From the NCBI GenBank assembly GCA_026706895.1, contig JAPOXW010000029.1:61475-125474 (forward strand): a stretch of 64,000 nt of DNA. Reading direction: 5' to 3'. The stretch's first letter is position 1, and every line of letters starts with the position of its first letter. The notes beneath the pieces were generated by a model. That model had not been told where the DNA came from, searched no databases, and worked only from the letters and a program-made list of their open reading frames with translations. The stretch is from Gammaproteobacteria bacterium. GTDB lineage: Bacteria > Pseudomonadota > Gammaproteobacteria > Poriferisulfidales > Poriferisulfidaceae. Positions 54,581 to 63,612 of this stretch are shown here, in pieces. A program made the position numbers and the translations under genes.

Positions 54581-56677
54581 ATGAACCCGAATACCCAAAC
54601 TTTCCAGTACGGCGACCATGAGGTCACCCTAGAGACGGGCGAGATCGCCCGACAGGCTTCCGGCGCCGTGCTGGTGCGCATGGCCGAGACCGCAGTGTTG
54701 GTGACCGCTGTAGGGCGCAAGGATGAAGATACCGGCAAGGACTTCCTCCCCCTGACCGTCAACTACCAGGAAAAGACCTACTCGGCAGGCCGCATTCCCG
54801 GCGGCTTCTTCAAGCGGGAAGGGCGCCCCAGCGAGAAGGAGATTCTGACTTCACGCCTGATCGACCGGCCGATCCGCCCCCTGTTTCCGAAAGGCTACAA
54901 CCAGGAAGTCCAGATCATCGCCAACGTGCTGTGCCTGAACAAGGACCTGGATCCGGACATTCCGGCAATGCTCGGGGCCTCGGCTGCCCTGGCGGTGTCG
55001 GGGATGCCGTTCCAAGGCCCGATTGCAGGGGCTCGGGTAGGCTACGTGGACGGAAACTACGTGCTCAACCCCACCGCTCAACAGCTGCAGCAAAGCCAGC
55101 TTGACCTAGTGGTGGCGGGCACCCGCAGTGCGGTGCTGATGGTCGAGTCCCAAGCGGACCTTCTGCCGGAGCAGACCATGCTGGATGCGGTGCTGTTCGG
55201 TCATGAGCAGATGCAGGTGGCGATCGATGCCATCGAGAAATTGCGCGATGCCGTGAATCCTCCCGAGTGGGGTTGGATGCCGCCGGAGACCGACGAGGAC
55301 CTCGCTGCCCGGATGGATGGGTTGTGCCAGGAAGATCTGACTGCGGCCTACCAGATTGCGGAGAAAGTGGAACGTCTCGACCGGGTTTCGGAGATCCGGG
55401 AGAGTGCCGTGGAACAACTGGTCTCCGAAGAGGAAGGCCGGGACGAAGGCGCAGTCAAGAACGCCTTCAAGAGTTTGGAGAAATCAATCGTTCGCCAGCG
55501 CGTCCTGTCCGGGGAATCGCGCATCGACGGGCGCGGGCGCGCCGACGTGCGACAGATTTCGGTCCGCACCGGACTGTTTCCGCGCACGCACGGCAGTGCC
55601 CTGTTCACCCGCGGAGAGACCCAGGCGATGGTGATGACCACGCTGGGCACGACCCGCGACGCGCAGATCATCGACGCCTTGGAAGGCGAATACCGCGACC
55701 CGTTCCTGCTGCACTACAACTTCCCGCCGTTTTCGGTCGGGGAGGTCAGCATGATGCTGGCGCCGAAGCGACGCGAGATCGGGCACGGCAAGCTGGCGAA
55801 GCGGGGCATGATGGCTGTGATGCCGGATCCGGAGGAATTTCCCTATGTCCTCCGCGTGGTGTCCGAGATCACCGAGTCGAACGGATCGAGCTCCATGGCC
55901 ACGGTCTGCGGCAGCAGCCTGTCGCTGATGGATGCCGGTGTGCCGATCAAGTCTGCGGTGGCGGGCATCGCCATGGGCCTGATCAAGGAAGGCGACGAGT
56001 TCGCCGTGCTTAGCGACATCCTGGGCGACGAGGATCACCTGGGTGACATGGACTTCAAGGTGGCGGGCACTCGCGAGGGCATCACCGCGCTGCAGATGGA
56101 CATCAAGATCGACGGCATCACGCGCGAGATCATGGAACAGGCCCTGTCCCAGGCGCGGGCCGGCCGGTTGCACATCCTCGACGAGATGGACAAGGCCCTG
56201 GCATCCCCGCGGGAGACGATGTCGGATTATGCGCCACGCTTCCTGACCCTGCGCATCAACCCGGAGAAGATCCGGGACGTGATCGGCAAGGGTGGGGCAA
56301 CTATCCGAGCCCTCACCGAGGAGACTGGAACCACGATCGACATCGACGACGACGGCTTGGTGCGGATCGCCTCGACCGACAGCGCGGCCGCCGAGGATGC
56401 GCGCGAGCGCATCGAGTTGCTGACCAGCGAGGTGGAGATCGGCAAGGTCTACACCGGCAAGGTGGTCCGGATCATGGACTTCGGCGCGTTCGTCGGCCTC
56501 AAGCCGGGCAAGGACGGCCTGGTGCATATCTCGCAGATTGCGGAATATCGCGTCAAGAGCGTGGACGATGAATTGTCCGAAGGGCAGACGGTCAACGTCA
56601 AGGTGCTGGACGTCGACAAGCTCGGCCGGGTCAAACTGACCATGAAAGAAGTGCAGCAGCCGCAGGCAGGCGAATGA
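54581..56677 (+). CDS. pnp: Polynucleotide phosphorylase
   Basis: PNPase degrades RNA 3'-5' phosphorolytically as a trimer and in the degradosome. The 698-residue protein has two RNase PH domains, the second with [18 protein letters not shown] and FTRGETQAM. It also has the KH domain ([21 protein letters not shown]) and a C-terminal S1 domain ([21 protein letters not shown] to [10 protein letters not shown]). Length is normal. Its stop overlaps a further S1-domain gene as ATGA. Confidence 0.97.
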   Translation: MNPNTQTFQYGDHEVTLETGEIARQASGAVLVRMAETAVLVTAVGRKDEDTGKDFLPLTVNYQEKTYSAGRIPGGFFKREGRPSEKEILTSRLIDRPIRPLFPKGYNQEVQIIANVLCLNKDLDPDIPAMLGASAALAVSGMPFQGPIAGARVGYVDGNYVLNPTAQQLQQSQLDLVVAGTRSAVLMVESQADLLPEQTMLDAVLFGHEQMQVAIDAIEKLRDAVNPPEWGWMPPETDEDLAARMDGLCQEDLTAAYQIAEKVERLDRVSEIRESAVEQLVSEEEGRDEGAVKNAFKSLEKSIVRQRVLSGESRIDGRGRADVRQISVRTGLFPRTHGSALFTRGETQAMVMTTLGTTRDAQIIDALEGEYRDPFLLHYNFPPFSVGEVSMMLAPKRREIGHGKLAKRGMMAVMPDPEEFPYVLRVVSEITESNGSSSMATVCGSSLSLMDAGVPIKSAVAGIAMGLIKEGDEFAVLSDILGDEDHLGDMDFKVAGTREGITALQMDIKIDGITREIMEQALSQARAGRLHILDEMDKALASPRETMSDYAPRFLTLRINPEKIRDVIGKGGATIRALTEETGTTIDIDDDGLVRIASTDSAAAEDARERIELLTSEVEIGKVYTGKVVRIMDFGAFVGLKPGKDGLVHISQIAEYRVKSVDDELSEGQTVNVKVLDVDKLGRVKLTMKEVQQPQAGE

Positions 56678-56940
56678 CTGCGCTGACCGGCGAGGCGGAG
56701 ATTGGCCAGGTCTACACCGGCAAGGTGGTGAAGATCGTGAATTTCGGCGCATTCGTCAACCTCAAGCCTGGCAAGGACGGCCTGGTGCATATCTCGCAGA
56801 TTGCGGAGTATCGCATCGAGAGCGTGGAAGCAGAACTGTCCGAAGGGCAGACGGTCAACGTCAAGGTGCTGGATGTCGACGAGCAAGGCCGGGTCAAACT
56901 GACCATGAAAGAAGTGCAGCCGCCGCAGGCAGGCGAATGA
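56674..56940 (+). CDS. Stand-alone S1 RNA-binding domain protein, copy 1 (derived from pnp)
   Basis: This 88-residue protein is essentially the pnp C-terminal S1 domain: [39 protein letters not shown], then [20 protein letters not shown]. It starts MTALTGEAE and is coupled to pnp by ATGA. It must have arisen by tandem duplication of the pnp 3' end, with substitutions such as K-to-Q and D-to-N relative to the parent. It could bind RNA or associate with PNPase; function unknown. A nearly identical copy follows. Confidence 0.85.
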   Translation: MTALTGEAEIGQVYTGKVVKIVNFGAFVNLKPGKDGLVHISQIAEYRIESVEAELSEGQTVNVKVLDVDEQGRVKLTMKEVQPPQAGE

Positions 56941-57203
56941 CTGCGCTGACCGGCGAGGCGGAGATTGGCCAGGTCTACACCGGCAAGGTGGTGAAGATCG
57001 TGAATTTCGGCGCATTCGTCAACCTCAAGCCTGGCAAGGACGGCCTGGTGCATATCTCGCAGATTGCGGAGTATCGCATCGAGAGCGTGGAAGCAGAACT
57101 GTCCGAAGGGCAGACGGTCAACGTCAAGGTGCTGGATGTCGACGAGCAAGGCCGGGTCAAACTCACCATGAAAGAAGTACCGCAGCCGCAGCCGGGGGAG
57201 TGA
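56937..57203 (+). CDS. Stand-alone S1 RNA-binding domain protein, copy 2
   Basis: The first ~225 bases are identical by eye to the preceding gene; differences are confined to the last ~40 bases, where the tail becomes EVPQPQPGE. The overlap is again ATGA, so pnp and the two S1 genes form a translationally coupled series with a 263-bp period. The near identity implies recent duplication or gene conversion. The end differences argue against a simple assembly repeat. Confidence 0.85.
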   Translation: MTALTGEAEIGQVYTGKVVKIVNFGAFVNLKPGKDGLVHISQIAEYRIESVEAELSEGQTVNVKVLDVDEQGRVKLTMKEVPQPQPGE

Positions 57204-57296
57204 ATCCCTGTGATAACATTAAGCGACGCGGATGAGGATCGGGTCACCGGCATCAGTCCGTGATAATAAAAATCTCACTGGCAGGAGAATCGAACA

Positions 57297-57476
57297 ATGC
57301 AAGTTACCTGGGATGAAAACGTCTGCATCCACGCCGGAAAGTGCGTGGCAGGCGCACCTGAAGTTTTCAAGGTCGAAGATGGACAGTTCAAGATTGATGT
57401 GACCGCAGCACCGGAGGATAAGGTGCGGGACGTGGTCGCGCAATGCCCGTCCGGAGCCCTGAAAATACAAGAATAA
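57297..57476 (+). CDS. Small ferredoxin-like iron-sulfur protein (Fer4_19 type)
   Basis: This 59-residue protein has WDENVCIHAGKCVAGAPEVF, then VAQCPSGALKIQE. The three cysteines (Cys10, Cys16, Cys50) and CPSGAL are characteristic of mono-cluster (YjdI-like) ferredoxins. AGGAG lies upstream of the ATG at a good distance. It precedes a GST and a flavin/2Fe-2S reductase, suggesting an electron-transfer group. Confidence 0.8.
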   Translation: MQVTWDENVCIHAGKCVAGAPEVFKVEDGQFKIDVTAAPEDKVRDVVAQCPSGALKIQE

Positions 57477-57510
57477 CGAATAACTTCAAATACCTGAGAA
57501 GGGGGCAATT

Positions 57511-58164
57511 ATGATTGGCGACAAGCTCGCAAATGCCATGAACCTCTTCGGCCACCCGAGTTGCATCAACACCGCGAAGTGTATGCAGACGGCGGGCGAG
57601 AAGGGTGTCGATATCGAGGCACACGTAATCCAAGGACCCGAAGACGTCCTGTCCATGTCTCCGCTGGGGAGCGCCCCGGTGCTCAAGGACCTGGACAACG
57701 TCGTGTACGGCACGACCGCGATCCTGTCCTATCTGGACGACAAGGGATTCGGTCCCTCGCTGGTTCCGCGCAACGGCGTGCTCCGGGCGCAGATGTACCA
57801 GTGGGCGCATATCGTGGTCGATTACGTCCAGCCTGCGGCAGGCGCCGACGGCGGCGATCGCGACCAGCTGACCAAGCTGTACGATCTGCTGGAGCAGCGC
57901 CTGCAGTCTCCGCCCAAGCAGGGCGGCTTCATCTGCGGAGAGTTCACCCTGGCCGACATCCACTGGAGCGCCTGCACCAACATGCTGGTGAATTCCGGGG
58001 CTTCGGACCTGGTGGATTCACGCGGTGCGGTCAAGAGCTGGTGGGACGCGGTCAAGTCGCATCCCAGCACCAGCAAGGAGAAGTTGGCTCCGTTCGACGT
58101 ATTGCCGACCAAGGCGGACATGGATTCCGGCACGTTGCGTAACGTCGCGATCAACGTTCTCTGA
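57511..58164 (+). CDS. Glutathione S-transferase-like protein
   Basis: This 217-residue protein has the two-domain GST fold: MNLFGHPSCINTAKCMQ (active-site region), SPLGSAPVLKDLDNVVYGTTAILSYLDD, and a helical C-terminal domain with FICGEFTLADIHWSA (N-capping motif). The VLKD-NVVYGTTAIL stretch replaces the usual ES glutathione motif with GT. Substrate unknown. It lies 34 bp after the small ferredoxin. It is unlike the Cys-type GST in the CoM island. Confidence 0.78.
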   Translation: MIGDKLANAMNLFGHPSCINTAKCMQTAGEKGVDIEAHVIQGPEDVLSMSPLGSAPVLKDLDNVVYGTTAILSYLDDKGFGPSLVPRNGVLRAQMYQWAHIVVDYVQPAAGADGGDRDQLTKLYDLLEQRLQSPPKQGGFICGEFTLADIHWSACTNMLVNSGASDLVDSRGAVKSWWDAVKSHPSTSKEKLAPFDVLPTKADMDSGTLRNVAINVL

Positions 58165-58226
58165 TACGGGCGATTATCGCCTTGCGCCCGGCCTGACAAA
58201 GTCTGCGGAGACGGACGGACAGGCTA

Positions 58227-59318
58227 ATGCTGTGGGGCTTATTCGGCGGGAAACGGGATCGTCAGGCCCGAATCAATGATGACCCGTCCCCGCTGACGGT
58301 TCAAGCTGGTCAAGACCTGCTTTCGGCTGCGCTGGAAGCGGGCTTCGCATGGCCGCACGACTGCCGGCAGGGGAATTGCAGCACCTGCCGCTGCCGGATC
58401 ACCTCCGGCAAGATCAAGGCCCGGACCGATTTCGAAACCGTTCTGACGCCCGCCGAACTGAAAGAAGGTTGGGTGCTCGCCTGCCAGAGCGAACTGCGCA
58501 GCGACATCGAGGTCGAGGTCGAACTGACCTCCGAAGAGCCCCAGGCGGCGGTGGCCCACTATGGGGGCACCGTCACCCGGATGGTTGCGCTGACGCATGA
58601 CATCGTCGAACTGACCGTACAGGTTCCGGATCTGCAACGTGCCGGGGTGGCCGGGCAGTACGCGGAACTGGGTTACGACGGCCTGAGCGTGCCGCGTTCC
58701 TATTCATTCGCCAAGGCGCCGAGCAACGAACAGGAAGAGGAGATCTCGTTCTATATCCGGAAGGTGCCGGGCGGGGAGTTCACGGAGTGGCTGTTCGCCG
58801 AGGACCGCACCGGGACCGAACTGAAGGTTTCGCTGCCGTACGGGGGGTTCCGCTACCATCCGGAGTCCGGTCCCATGATCTGCATCGCCGGGGGATCCGG
58901 CATGAGCGCGATCAGGGCGGTACTGGAGCAGGCCGTACTCGACCAGGTGGAGCGCGACGCGCTGTTCCTGTTTGGTGCGCGGACCCAGCAGGACCTGTAC
59001 GGGGAGGAGGCAATGGGGGCGATCCGTCGCCAGTGGCACCCCGACTACAAATTCGAATATGTCGAGGTTCTGAACATGGAGCCCGAAGACAGTGACTGGG
59101 CCGGCCCGCGCGGGCTGGTGACCGACTATCTCAAGGAGGCCTATGTCGAGCCGAAGACGTTTGACATGGCCGCCTGCCAGGGCTATCTGTGCGGTCCTCC
59201 CCCAATGATTGACGCCGCCGTCGAAGTGCTTAAAGCCGAAGGCATGAGCGGCGATCAGATCTTCTTCGACAAGTTCCTGGACGCCAGTTCCATGCCGGGC
59301 GGGCGCCCGGGCACTTGA
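58227..59318 (+). CDS. 2Fe-2S / FAD / NAD(P) oxidoreductase (monooxygenase-reductase type)
   Basis: This 363-residue protein has an N-terminal plant-type ferredoxin domain (CRQGNCSTCRCRITSGK, plus VLACQ). An FAD domain (RSYSFAKAP), an NAD domain (CIAGGSGMSAIRAVLEQ) and the C-terminal CGPPPMIDAAVEVL follow. This is the layout of reductases of soluble diiron or aromatic-ring oxygenases and of CDP-glucose dehydratase reductases. No oxygenase gene is beside it, so the partner is unknown; the nearby ferredoxin and GST are candidates. Confidence 0.85.
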   Translation: MLWGLFGGKRDRQARINDDPSPLTVQAGQDLLSAALEAGFAWPHDCRQGNCSTCRCRITSGKIKARTDFETVLTPAELKEGWVLACQSELRSDIEVEVELTSEEPQAAVAHYGGTVTRMVALTHDIVELTVQVPDLQRAGVAGQYAELGYDGLSVPRSYSFAKAPSNEQEEEISFYIRKVPGGEFTEWLFAEDRTGTELKVSLPYGGFRYHPESGPMICIAGGSGMSAIRAVLEQAVLDQVERDALFLFGARTQQDLYGEEAMGAIRRQWHPDYKFEYVEVLNMEPEDSDWAGPRGLVTDYLKEAYVEPKTFDMAACQGYLCGPPPMIDAAVEVLKAEGMSGDQIFFDKFLDASSMPGGRPGT

Positions 59319-59358
59319 TGTAAAATGCCTTTCGGCTCACTGATCTGAGGAGAAAACG

Positions 59359-59583
59359 ATGCGGCTCAAGGAAGTAATTGGCATTATTTGCATGGGCGTG
59401 TGGATTGCCGCCGGAGTGATGGCGATGAATTGGTTCGGTTTCACGAACCATCTGCACGATCCGCTGTGGAGCCTCGGTGCGGCAATTGCGCTTTTGACCA
59501 TCATCGTGGTCGGGGTCGCGATCTTCTTCGCCGTAGCCAAGGAAAGCCCGTGGGTCTGGTTCGGCGAATCGGATTCGAACTGA
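59359..59583 (+). CDS. Small two-helix membrane protein, unknown
   Basis: This 74-residue protein has two hydrophobic helices (IIGIICMGVWIAAGVMAMNW and LGAAIALLTIIVVGVAIFFAV). TGAGGAG lies before the ATG. It follows the reductase by 40 bp and could be a membrane anchor or regulator. No family is recognised. Confidence 0.65.
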   Translation: MRLKEVIGIICMGVWIAAGVMAMNWFGFTNHLHDPLWSLGAAIALLTIIVVGVAIFFAVAKESPWVWFGESDSN

Positions 59584-59643
59584 TCCCGCTTCACTGCAAT
59601 TTTTCTGACAAGCCCGCCGCCGAGAACGGCGGGCGCCCCGCCG

Positions 59644-60414
59644 ATGCCGGCTGAGGCGATTCCAGCATTTCAGGACAACTATCTGTGGCTGCTGTCCAGT
59701 CGCGGGAAGGGCGTGCTCGTGGATCCGGGGGATGCCGGGCCCGTGATGGACGCCCTTGAATCCCGGCAACTGGAGCTGTCCGCGATCCTGATCACCCATC
59801 ACCACGCGGACCACATCGGTGGCGTGGCCGAGTTGCGGTCGGCCTGGCCGAATGTTCAGGTGTTCGGACCCGAGGACTCAAGAATCCCGGCCGACATCCG
59901 GGTCTCCGAAGGAATGACGGTGAGTCTTGAGGCGCTGGGGCTCGGCACGTTCGAGGTTCTGGAGGTGCCGGGGCACACGCGCAGCCACATTGCCTACTAC
60001 GGCGGTGGCGATCTGTACTGCGGCGATACGGTGTTCGTGTGCGGCTGCGGGCGCCTGTTCGAGGGGACTCCGGAGCAGATGCATTCCTCCTTGTCCAAGA
60101 TTCGCTGCTTGCCGGAAGAGACCCGGGTGTATTGCGCGCATGAATACACGCTGGACAACGTGGAGTTTGCCCTCTGGGTCGAACCCGACAATGAAGACCT
60201 GAAGTCCTACCAGGCGGAAGCCATGACGATGCGGAAGGCGGGGACGCCTACGGTGCCTTCGACCCTTGGCCTGGAAAAGAAATGCAATCCGTTCCTGCGC
60301 TTCGATGCGCCTGCGGTGGTTGCGGCGGCGCAAAGCCGCATGGGTCGGAAGGATTTGGCGGAGTACGAAGTGTTCGGAGAGATCCGCCGCTGGAAAGATA
60401 CGGAGTTCGATTGA
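59644..60414 (+). CDS. gloB: Hydroxyacylglutathione hydrolase (glyoxalase II)
   Basis: GloB hydrolyses S-D-lactoylglutathione to glutathione and D-lactate. The 256-residue metallo-beta-lactamase-fold protein has AFQDNYLWLL, the zinc motif THHHADHIGG, GHTRSHIAYY, CGDTVFVCGCGRLFEGT, and the C-terminal AHEYTLDN and NPFLRFD. It is the last gene before the TnpB insertion. Confidence 0.94.
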   Translation: MPAEAIPAFQDNYLWLLSSRGKGVLVDPGDAGPVMDALESRQLELSAILITHHHADHIGGVAELRSAWPNVQVFGPEDSRIPADIRVSEGMTVSLEALGLGTFEVLEVPGHTRSHIAYYGGGDLYCGDTVFVCGCGRLFEGTPEQMHSSLSKIRCLPEETRVYCAHEYTLDNVEFALWVEPDNEDLKSYQAEAMTMRKAGTPTVPSTLGLEKKCNPFLRFDAPAVVAAAQSRMGRKDLAEYEVFGEIRRWKDTEFD

Positions 60415-61939
60415 ACCGGAGGCGGTCGCTCAGGATCGCTGGTGGATTTTCTTGACTCTTCGCGGAGTTGTGTGGAACGACTTGTCCGACTCTCCCATCT
60501 CAGCATGATTTCGTAACGCGGCCCCGTGGTAGTATTCGCGTACCATGCACCGGGCCTCCCGCTACCGCCTGTATCCGAACCAGACACAGGAGCGGCAGTT
60601 TGCACGGCTGTGCGGAGCCGGGCGGTTCGTCTACAACGAACTGCTGGCCAATCAGAAGCTGGAATATGCGCGTTTCGAGGCTGGCGAGCGTGATAGACCA
60701 GGGTGTTCCGAATTTGATTTCGGGAGGCGATACGCGCGATTGAAGGCGCAGGAAGGCCACGAGTGGTTGCGGGAGTTGTCGGCCGTCGTCGTCCGCGGCA
60801 CGGGTGCGTTCCCACTGGGGGCGGCGTTTGCACATTTCTCCCGGCGGATTCGGGAAGGCCATCGCGGCAAGCAGACCGGGTTCCCTCGCTTCAAGGTCAA
60901 AGGCAGAAGCCGGGAGTCGTTCACGATTCCGGAGGACGTGAAGATTCAGAGCAAGCGGCTTTGGGTGCCGAAGGTCGGCTGGATCCGGATGAACCGCAAG
61001 GCGGCGTCGCGCACGCGCGGGGCCGACCCCTGGGACGGCGGCGAGGCCAAGGTTGCGGTGGTGTACCGGGAGTTTGACAAGTGGTACGTGTCGGTGCTGT
61101 GGGAGGTGGAAAACCCGGAGTGGCGCTGGCACGGCAGGGTCTGCGGGCTCGACCGCAACTCGGAGAACCTTGCGGCGGACTGGATCGGAGGGCAGAAACT
61201 CATCCAGATCCCGTATGACCGAATCGAGAAGTACGAGACCCGGGCCCGGCACTACCAGTGGCGGGCAAGCCATCGGGAGCGAATCGAACTGAAGGATGCC
61301 AACGGGGAGCCGGTGCGCACGAAGTCGGGCAAGCTGGTGAAGGTGGCCTCGAACCGCCGGCAGCGGCTACAGCAGCGCGCGGCGAAGGCGAAGCGCAAGG
61401 CAGCGGAGATCCGGAAGGACTTCAGCCATCAGTCCTCGGCGGACCTGTCGCGTCTGTTCGGGCACATCGTGCTGGAGGAGCTGGACGTGCAGGCAATGCG
61501 CCGCTCGGCGCGGGGAACGAAGGAGAAGCCCGGCAAGTGCGTGAAGGCGAAGGCGGCGCTGAACCGGAAGATGGCTCAGTTCTCCTGCATGGGGATGGTG
61601 GACCGCTTCCTTCAGTACAAGGCGTGGGACCTGATCCGGGTGTCGGCGCGGAACACCAGCCGGACGTGCGCGGAATGCGGGCACGTGGAAAAAGACAACC
61701 GAAAGGAGCAGGCGCATTTCCGATGCTTGGCCTGCGGGCATACAGACAACGCGGACCTCAATGCCGCAAGAAACATCCTGGACCTGGGATTGAACAGGCT
61801 CCTGGCCGGAGGCGCTCCGGTGACGGGACGGGGAGAGGACAACGAAGCGGGGGCATTCTTCATGGAGTGTCTAGTGGACACCGTCAGTGATCCGTCAACG
61901 ATGCAGTGGAATTACCAAGGCTCATCCCCTGGGTTTCAC
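60415..61939 (+). mobile_element. IS1341-like (tnpB-only) IS200/IS605 element, left end uncertain
   Basis: The element consists of tnpB and flanks. The right end appears to lie at about 61939, right at the glnS stop codon, after a hairpin at 61915-61932 and GTTTCAC. The left boundary lies somewhere in the 130 bp after gloB; I cannot place it. There is no tnpA, so mobility would depend on a related element elsewhere. Confidence 0.55.
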
Positions 61940-61942
61940 TAA
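60545..61942 (+). CDS. tnpB: IS200/IS605-type OrfB (TnpB) RNA-guided nuclease
   Basis: This 465-residue protein starts [19 protein letters not shown], the usual TnpB opening, and keeps all three RuvC acidic residues: D203 in CGLDRN, E311 in IVLEELDV, and D404 in [11 protein letters not shown]. The zinc ribbon cysteines are C375/C378 and C394/C397 (TCAECGH, RCLACGH). TnpB cuts DNA guided by an RNA made from the 3' end of its own transcript. No tnpA transposase is nearby. The stop overlaps the end of glnS (convergent). GC content is similar to the core, so it is probably long resident. It appears intact. Confidence 0.9.
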   Translation: MHRASRYRLYPNQTQERQFARLCGAGRFVYNELLANQKLEYARFEAGERDRPGCSEFDFGRRYARLKAQEGHEWLRELSAVVVRGTGAFPLGAAFAHFSRRIREGHRGKQTGFPRFKVKGRSRESFTIPEDVKIQSKRLWVPKVGWIRMNRKAASRTRGADPWDGGEAKVAVVYREFDKWYVSVLWEVENPEWRWHGRVCGLDRNSENLAADWIGGQKLIQIPYDRIEKYETRARHYQWRASHRERIELKDANGEPVRTKSGKLVKVASNRRQRLQQRAAKAKRKAAEIRKDFSHQSSADLSRLFGHIVLEELDVQAMRRSARGTKEKPGKCVKAKAALNRKMAQFSCMGMVDRFLQYKAWDLIRVSARNTSRTCAECGHVEKDNRKEQAHFRCLACGHTDNADLNAARNILDLGLNRLLAGGAPVTGRGEDNEAGAFFMECLVDTVSDPSTMQWNYQGSSPGFH

Positions 61943-61959
61943 TCGCGAAGCGCCATTTT
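61800..61959 (+). ncRNA. Predicted omega-RNA (reRNA) with guide into the glnS 3' end
   Basis: In IS605-family elements the guide RNA spans the tnpB 3' end and the right end, followed by about 20 bases of flanking DNA as guide. Here the terminal hairpin is CCAAGG / CCCTGG (61915-61932), and the guide would begin near 61940 in glnS. The 5' limit is a guess; no expression evidence. Confidence 0.35.
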
Positions 61960-63612
61960 CTCCCAAGTGTCGCGCAGACTCACCGTACGGTTGAAAATCA
62001 ACCGATCCGGTGCAGATTCCGTGTCCTGGCAAAAATATCCCTGCCTCTCGAACTGGATGCGAGCCCGTGTCGGTAGGCGGCGAATCTCCGGTTCGACCCG
62101 GCACTCCTGCATGTCGATGCGGGAGTCCTCGTTGAGCGTGGCGATCAGGTCGGGTTCGGCGGCCGGATCCGGCACCTTGAACAGACGGTCGTAAAGACGG
62201 ACCTCGGCAGGGACGGCCTGTTCGGCCGATACCCAGTGCAGGGTCCCGCGCACTTTGCGCCCGTCCGGCGCATCCCCGCCGCGCGTCTCCGGATCGTAGG
62301 TGCAGTGCAGGGCGACGATGTCGCCGTCGGCATCCCGTTCCACTTCTTGGCAGGTGATGAAATAGGCGTAGCGCAGACGGACTTCCCGGCCCGGTGCGAG
62401 GCGGAAGAATTTCTTCGGCGGATCCTCCATGAAGTCGGACCGCTCGATGTACAGTTCGCGGCTGAATGGCACCTGGCGGGTGCCCATGGAGGGATCGTTC
62501 GGGTGGTTGGGTGCCTCCAGCATCTCGGTCTGACCTTCCGGATAGTTGGTCAGGACCACCCGGACCGGGTCCAGGACCGCCATCAGGCGGGGTGCCTGGG
62601 CATTCAGGACATCCCGGACGCTATTTTCCAGTACACCCATGGAGATGCGGCTGTCCTTCTTGGTCACGCCGATCGCGTGACAGAAGTTCCGGATCGATTC
62701 CGGGGTGTAGCCCCGACGACGCAGACTGCGCAGGGTCGGCAGGCGCGGATCGTCCCAGCCGTTCACGTGGCCGTCCCGGATCAGGCGCTGCAGCTGGCGC
62801 TTGCTGACCACGGTGTACTCCAGCGACAGGCGCGCGAATTCGATCTGCTGCGGATGGCAAGGCACGTCCAGATGGTCGAGGATCCAGTCGTAAAGCAGGC
62901 GGTGGTCCTCGAACTCGAGCGTGCACAGGGAATGGGTGATGCCTTCCAGCGAGTCGGACAGGCAGTGGGTGAAGTCGTACAGGGGGTAGATCGACCAGGC
63001 ATCGCCAGTGCGGTGGTGTCGCTGGCGGCGGATACGGTACAAAACCGGATCGCGCATGTTGATGTTGTCGGCATCCATGCTGATGCGTGCGCGCAATACG
63101 TGCGATCCTTCGGGGAATTCGCCGGCCCGCATGCGGGCGAACAGGTCCAGGTTCTCCTCGACGCCGCGGTCGCGGTACGGGCTGTCCGTGCCCGGTTCGG
63201 TCAGTGTGCCGCGGGTTTTCCGGATGGTCTCGCCGTCCTGGCTGTCGACATAGGCGTGCCCGTTGCGGATGAGTTCGACTGCGTAGTCGTGCAACTGCCC
63301 GAAGTAGTCGGAGGCGTGGCGCAGGTTGCGCCATTCGTAACCCAGCCAGTGGACGTCTTCCTCGATGGCATGGGCGTATTCGGCCTCTTCCTTCTCGGGG
63401 TTGGTGTCGTCGAAGCGCAGGTTGCAGTGGCCGCCGAAGGATTCCGCCATGTCGAAATTCAGGCAAATGGACTTGGCGTGGCCGATGTGCAGGTATCCGT
63501 TCGGTTCGGGGGGGAACCGGGTGACGACTCCCGTGCATTTGCCGGAGTCCAGGTCTTCTTCGATGATCCGCCGGATGAAGTGGGTTTTCGGCGGGACTTC
63601 GGGCTCTGGCAT
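61939..63612 (-). CDS. glnS: Glutaminyl-tRNA synthetase
   Basis: GlnS charges tRNA-Gln. The 557-residue class I synthetase has [21 protein letters not shown] (HIGH motif), [10 protein letters not shown], the VVSKRQL (KMSKS-equivalent) loop and C-terminal beta-barrel anticodon-binding domains ending [20 protein letters not shown]. Length matches E. coli GlnS (about 554). ATG 63612 is preferred to a TTG one codon earlier. The natural C terminus is preserved despite the element inserted at the stop codon. Confidence 0.97.
   Translation of the reverse strand: MPEPEVPPKTHFIRRIIEEDLDSGKCTGVVTRFPPEPNGYLHIGHAKSICLNFDMAESFGGHCNLRFDDTNPEKEEAEYAHAIEEDVHWLGYEWRNLRHASDYFGQLHDYAVELIRNGHAYVDSQDGETIRKTRGTLTEPGTDSPYRDRGVEENLDLFARMRAGEFPEGSHVLRARISMDADNINMRDPVLYRIRRQRHHRTGDAWSIYPLYDFTHCLSDSLEGITHSLCTLEFEDHRLLYDWILDHLDVPCHPQQIEFARLSLEYTVVSKRQLQRLIRDGHVNGWDDPRLPTLRSLRRRGYTPESIRNFCHAIGVTKKDSRISMGVLENSVRDVLNAQAPRLMAVLDPVRVVLTNYPEGQTEMLEAPNHPNDPSMGTRQVPFSRELYIERSDFMEDPPKKFFRLAPGREVRLRYAYFITCQEVERDADGDIVALHCTYDPETRGGDAPDGRKVRGTLHWVSAEQAVPAEVRLYDRLFKVPDPAAEPDLIATLNEDSRIDMQECRVEPEIRRLPTRARIQFERQGYFCQDTESAPDRLIFNRTVSLRDTWEKMALRD

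Noticed and set aside
60500..61273. 257-aa minus-strand frame over tnpB
   Set aside because: It is a shadow of the TnpB gene with no family features.
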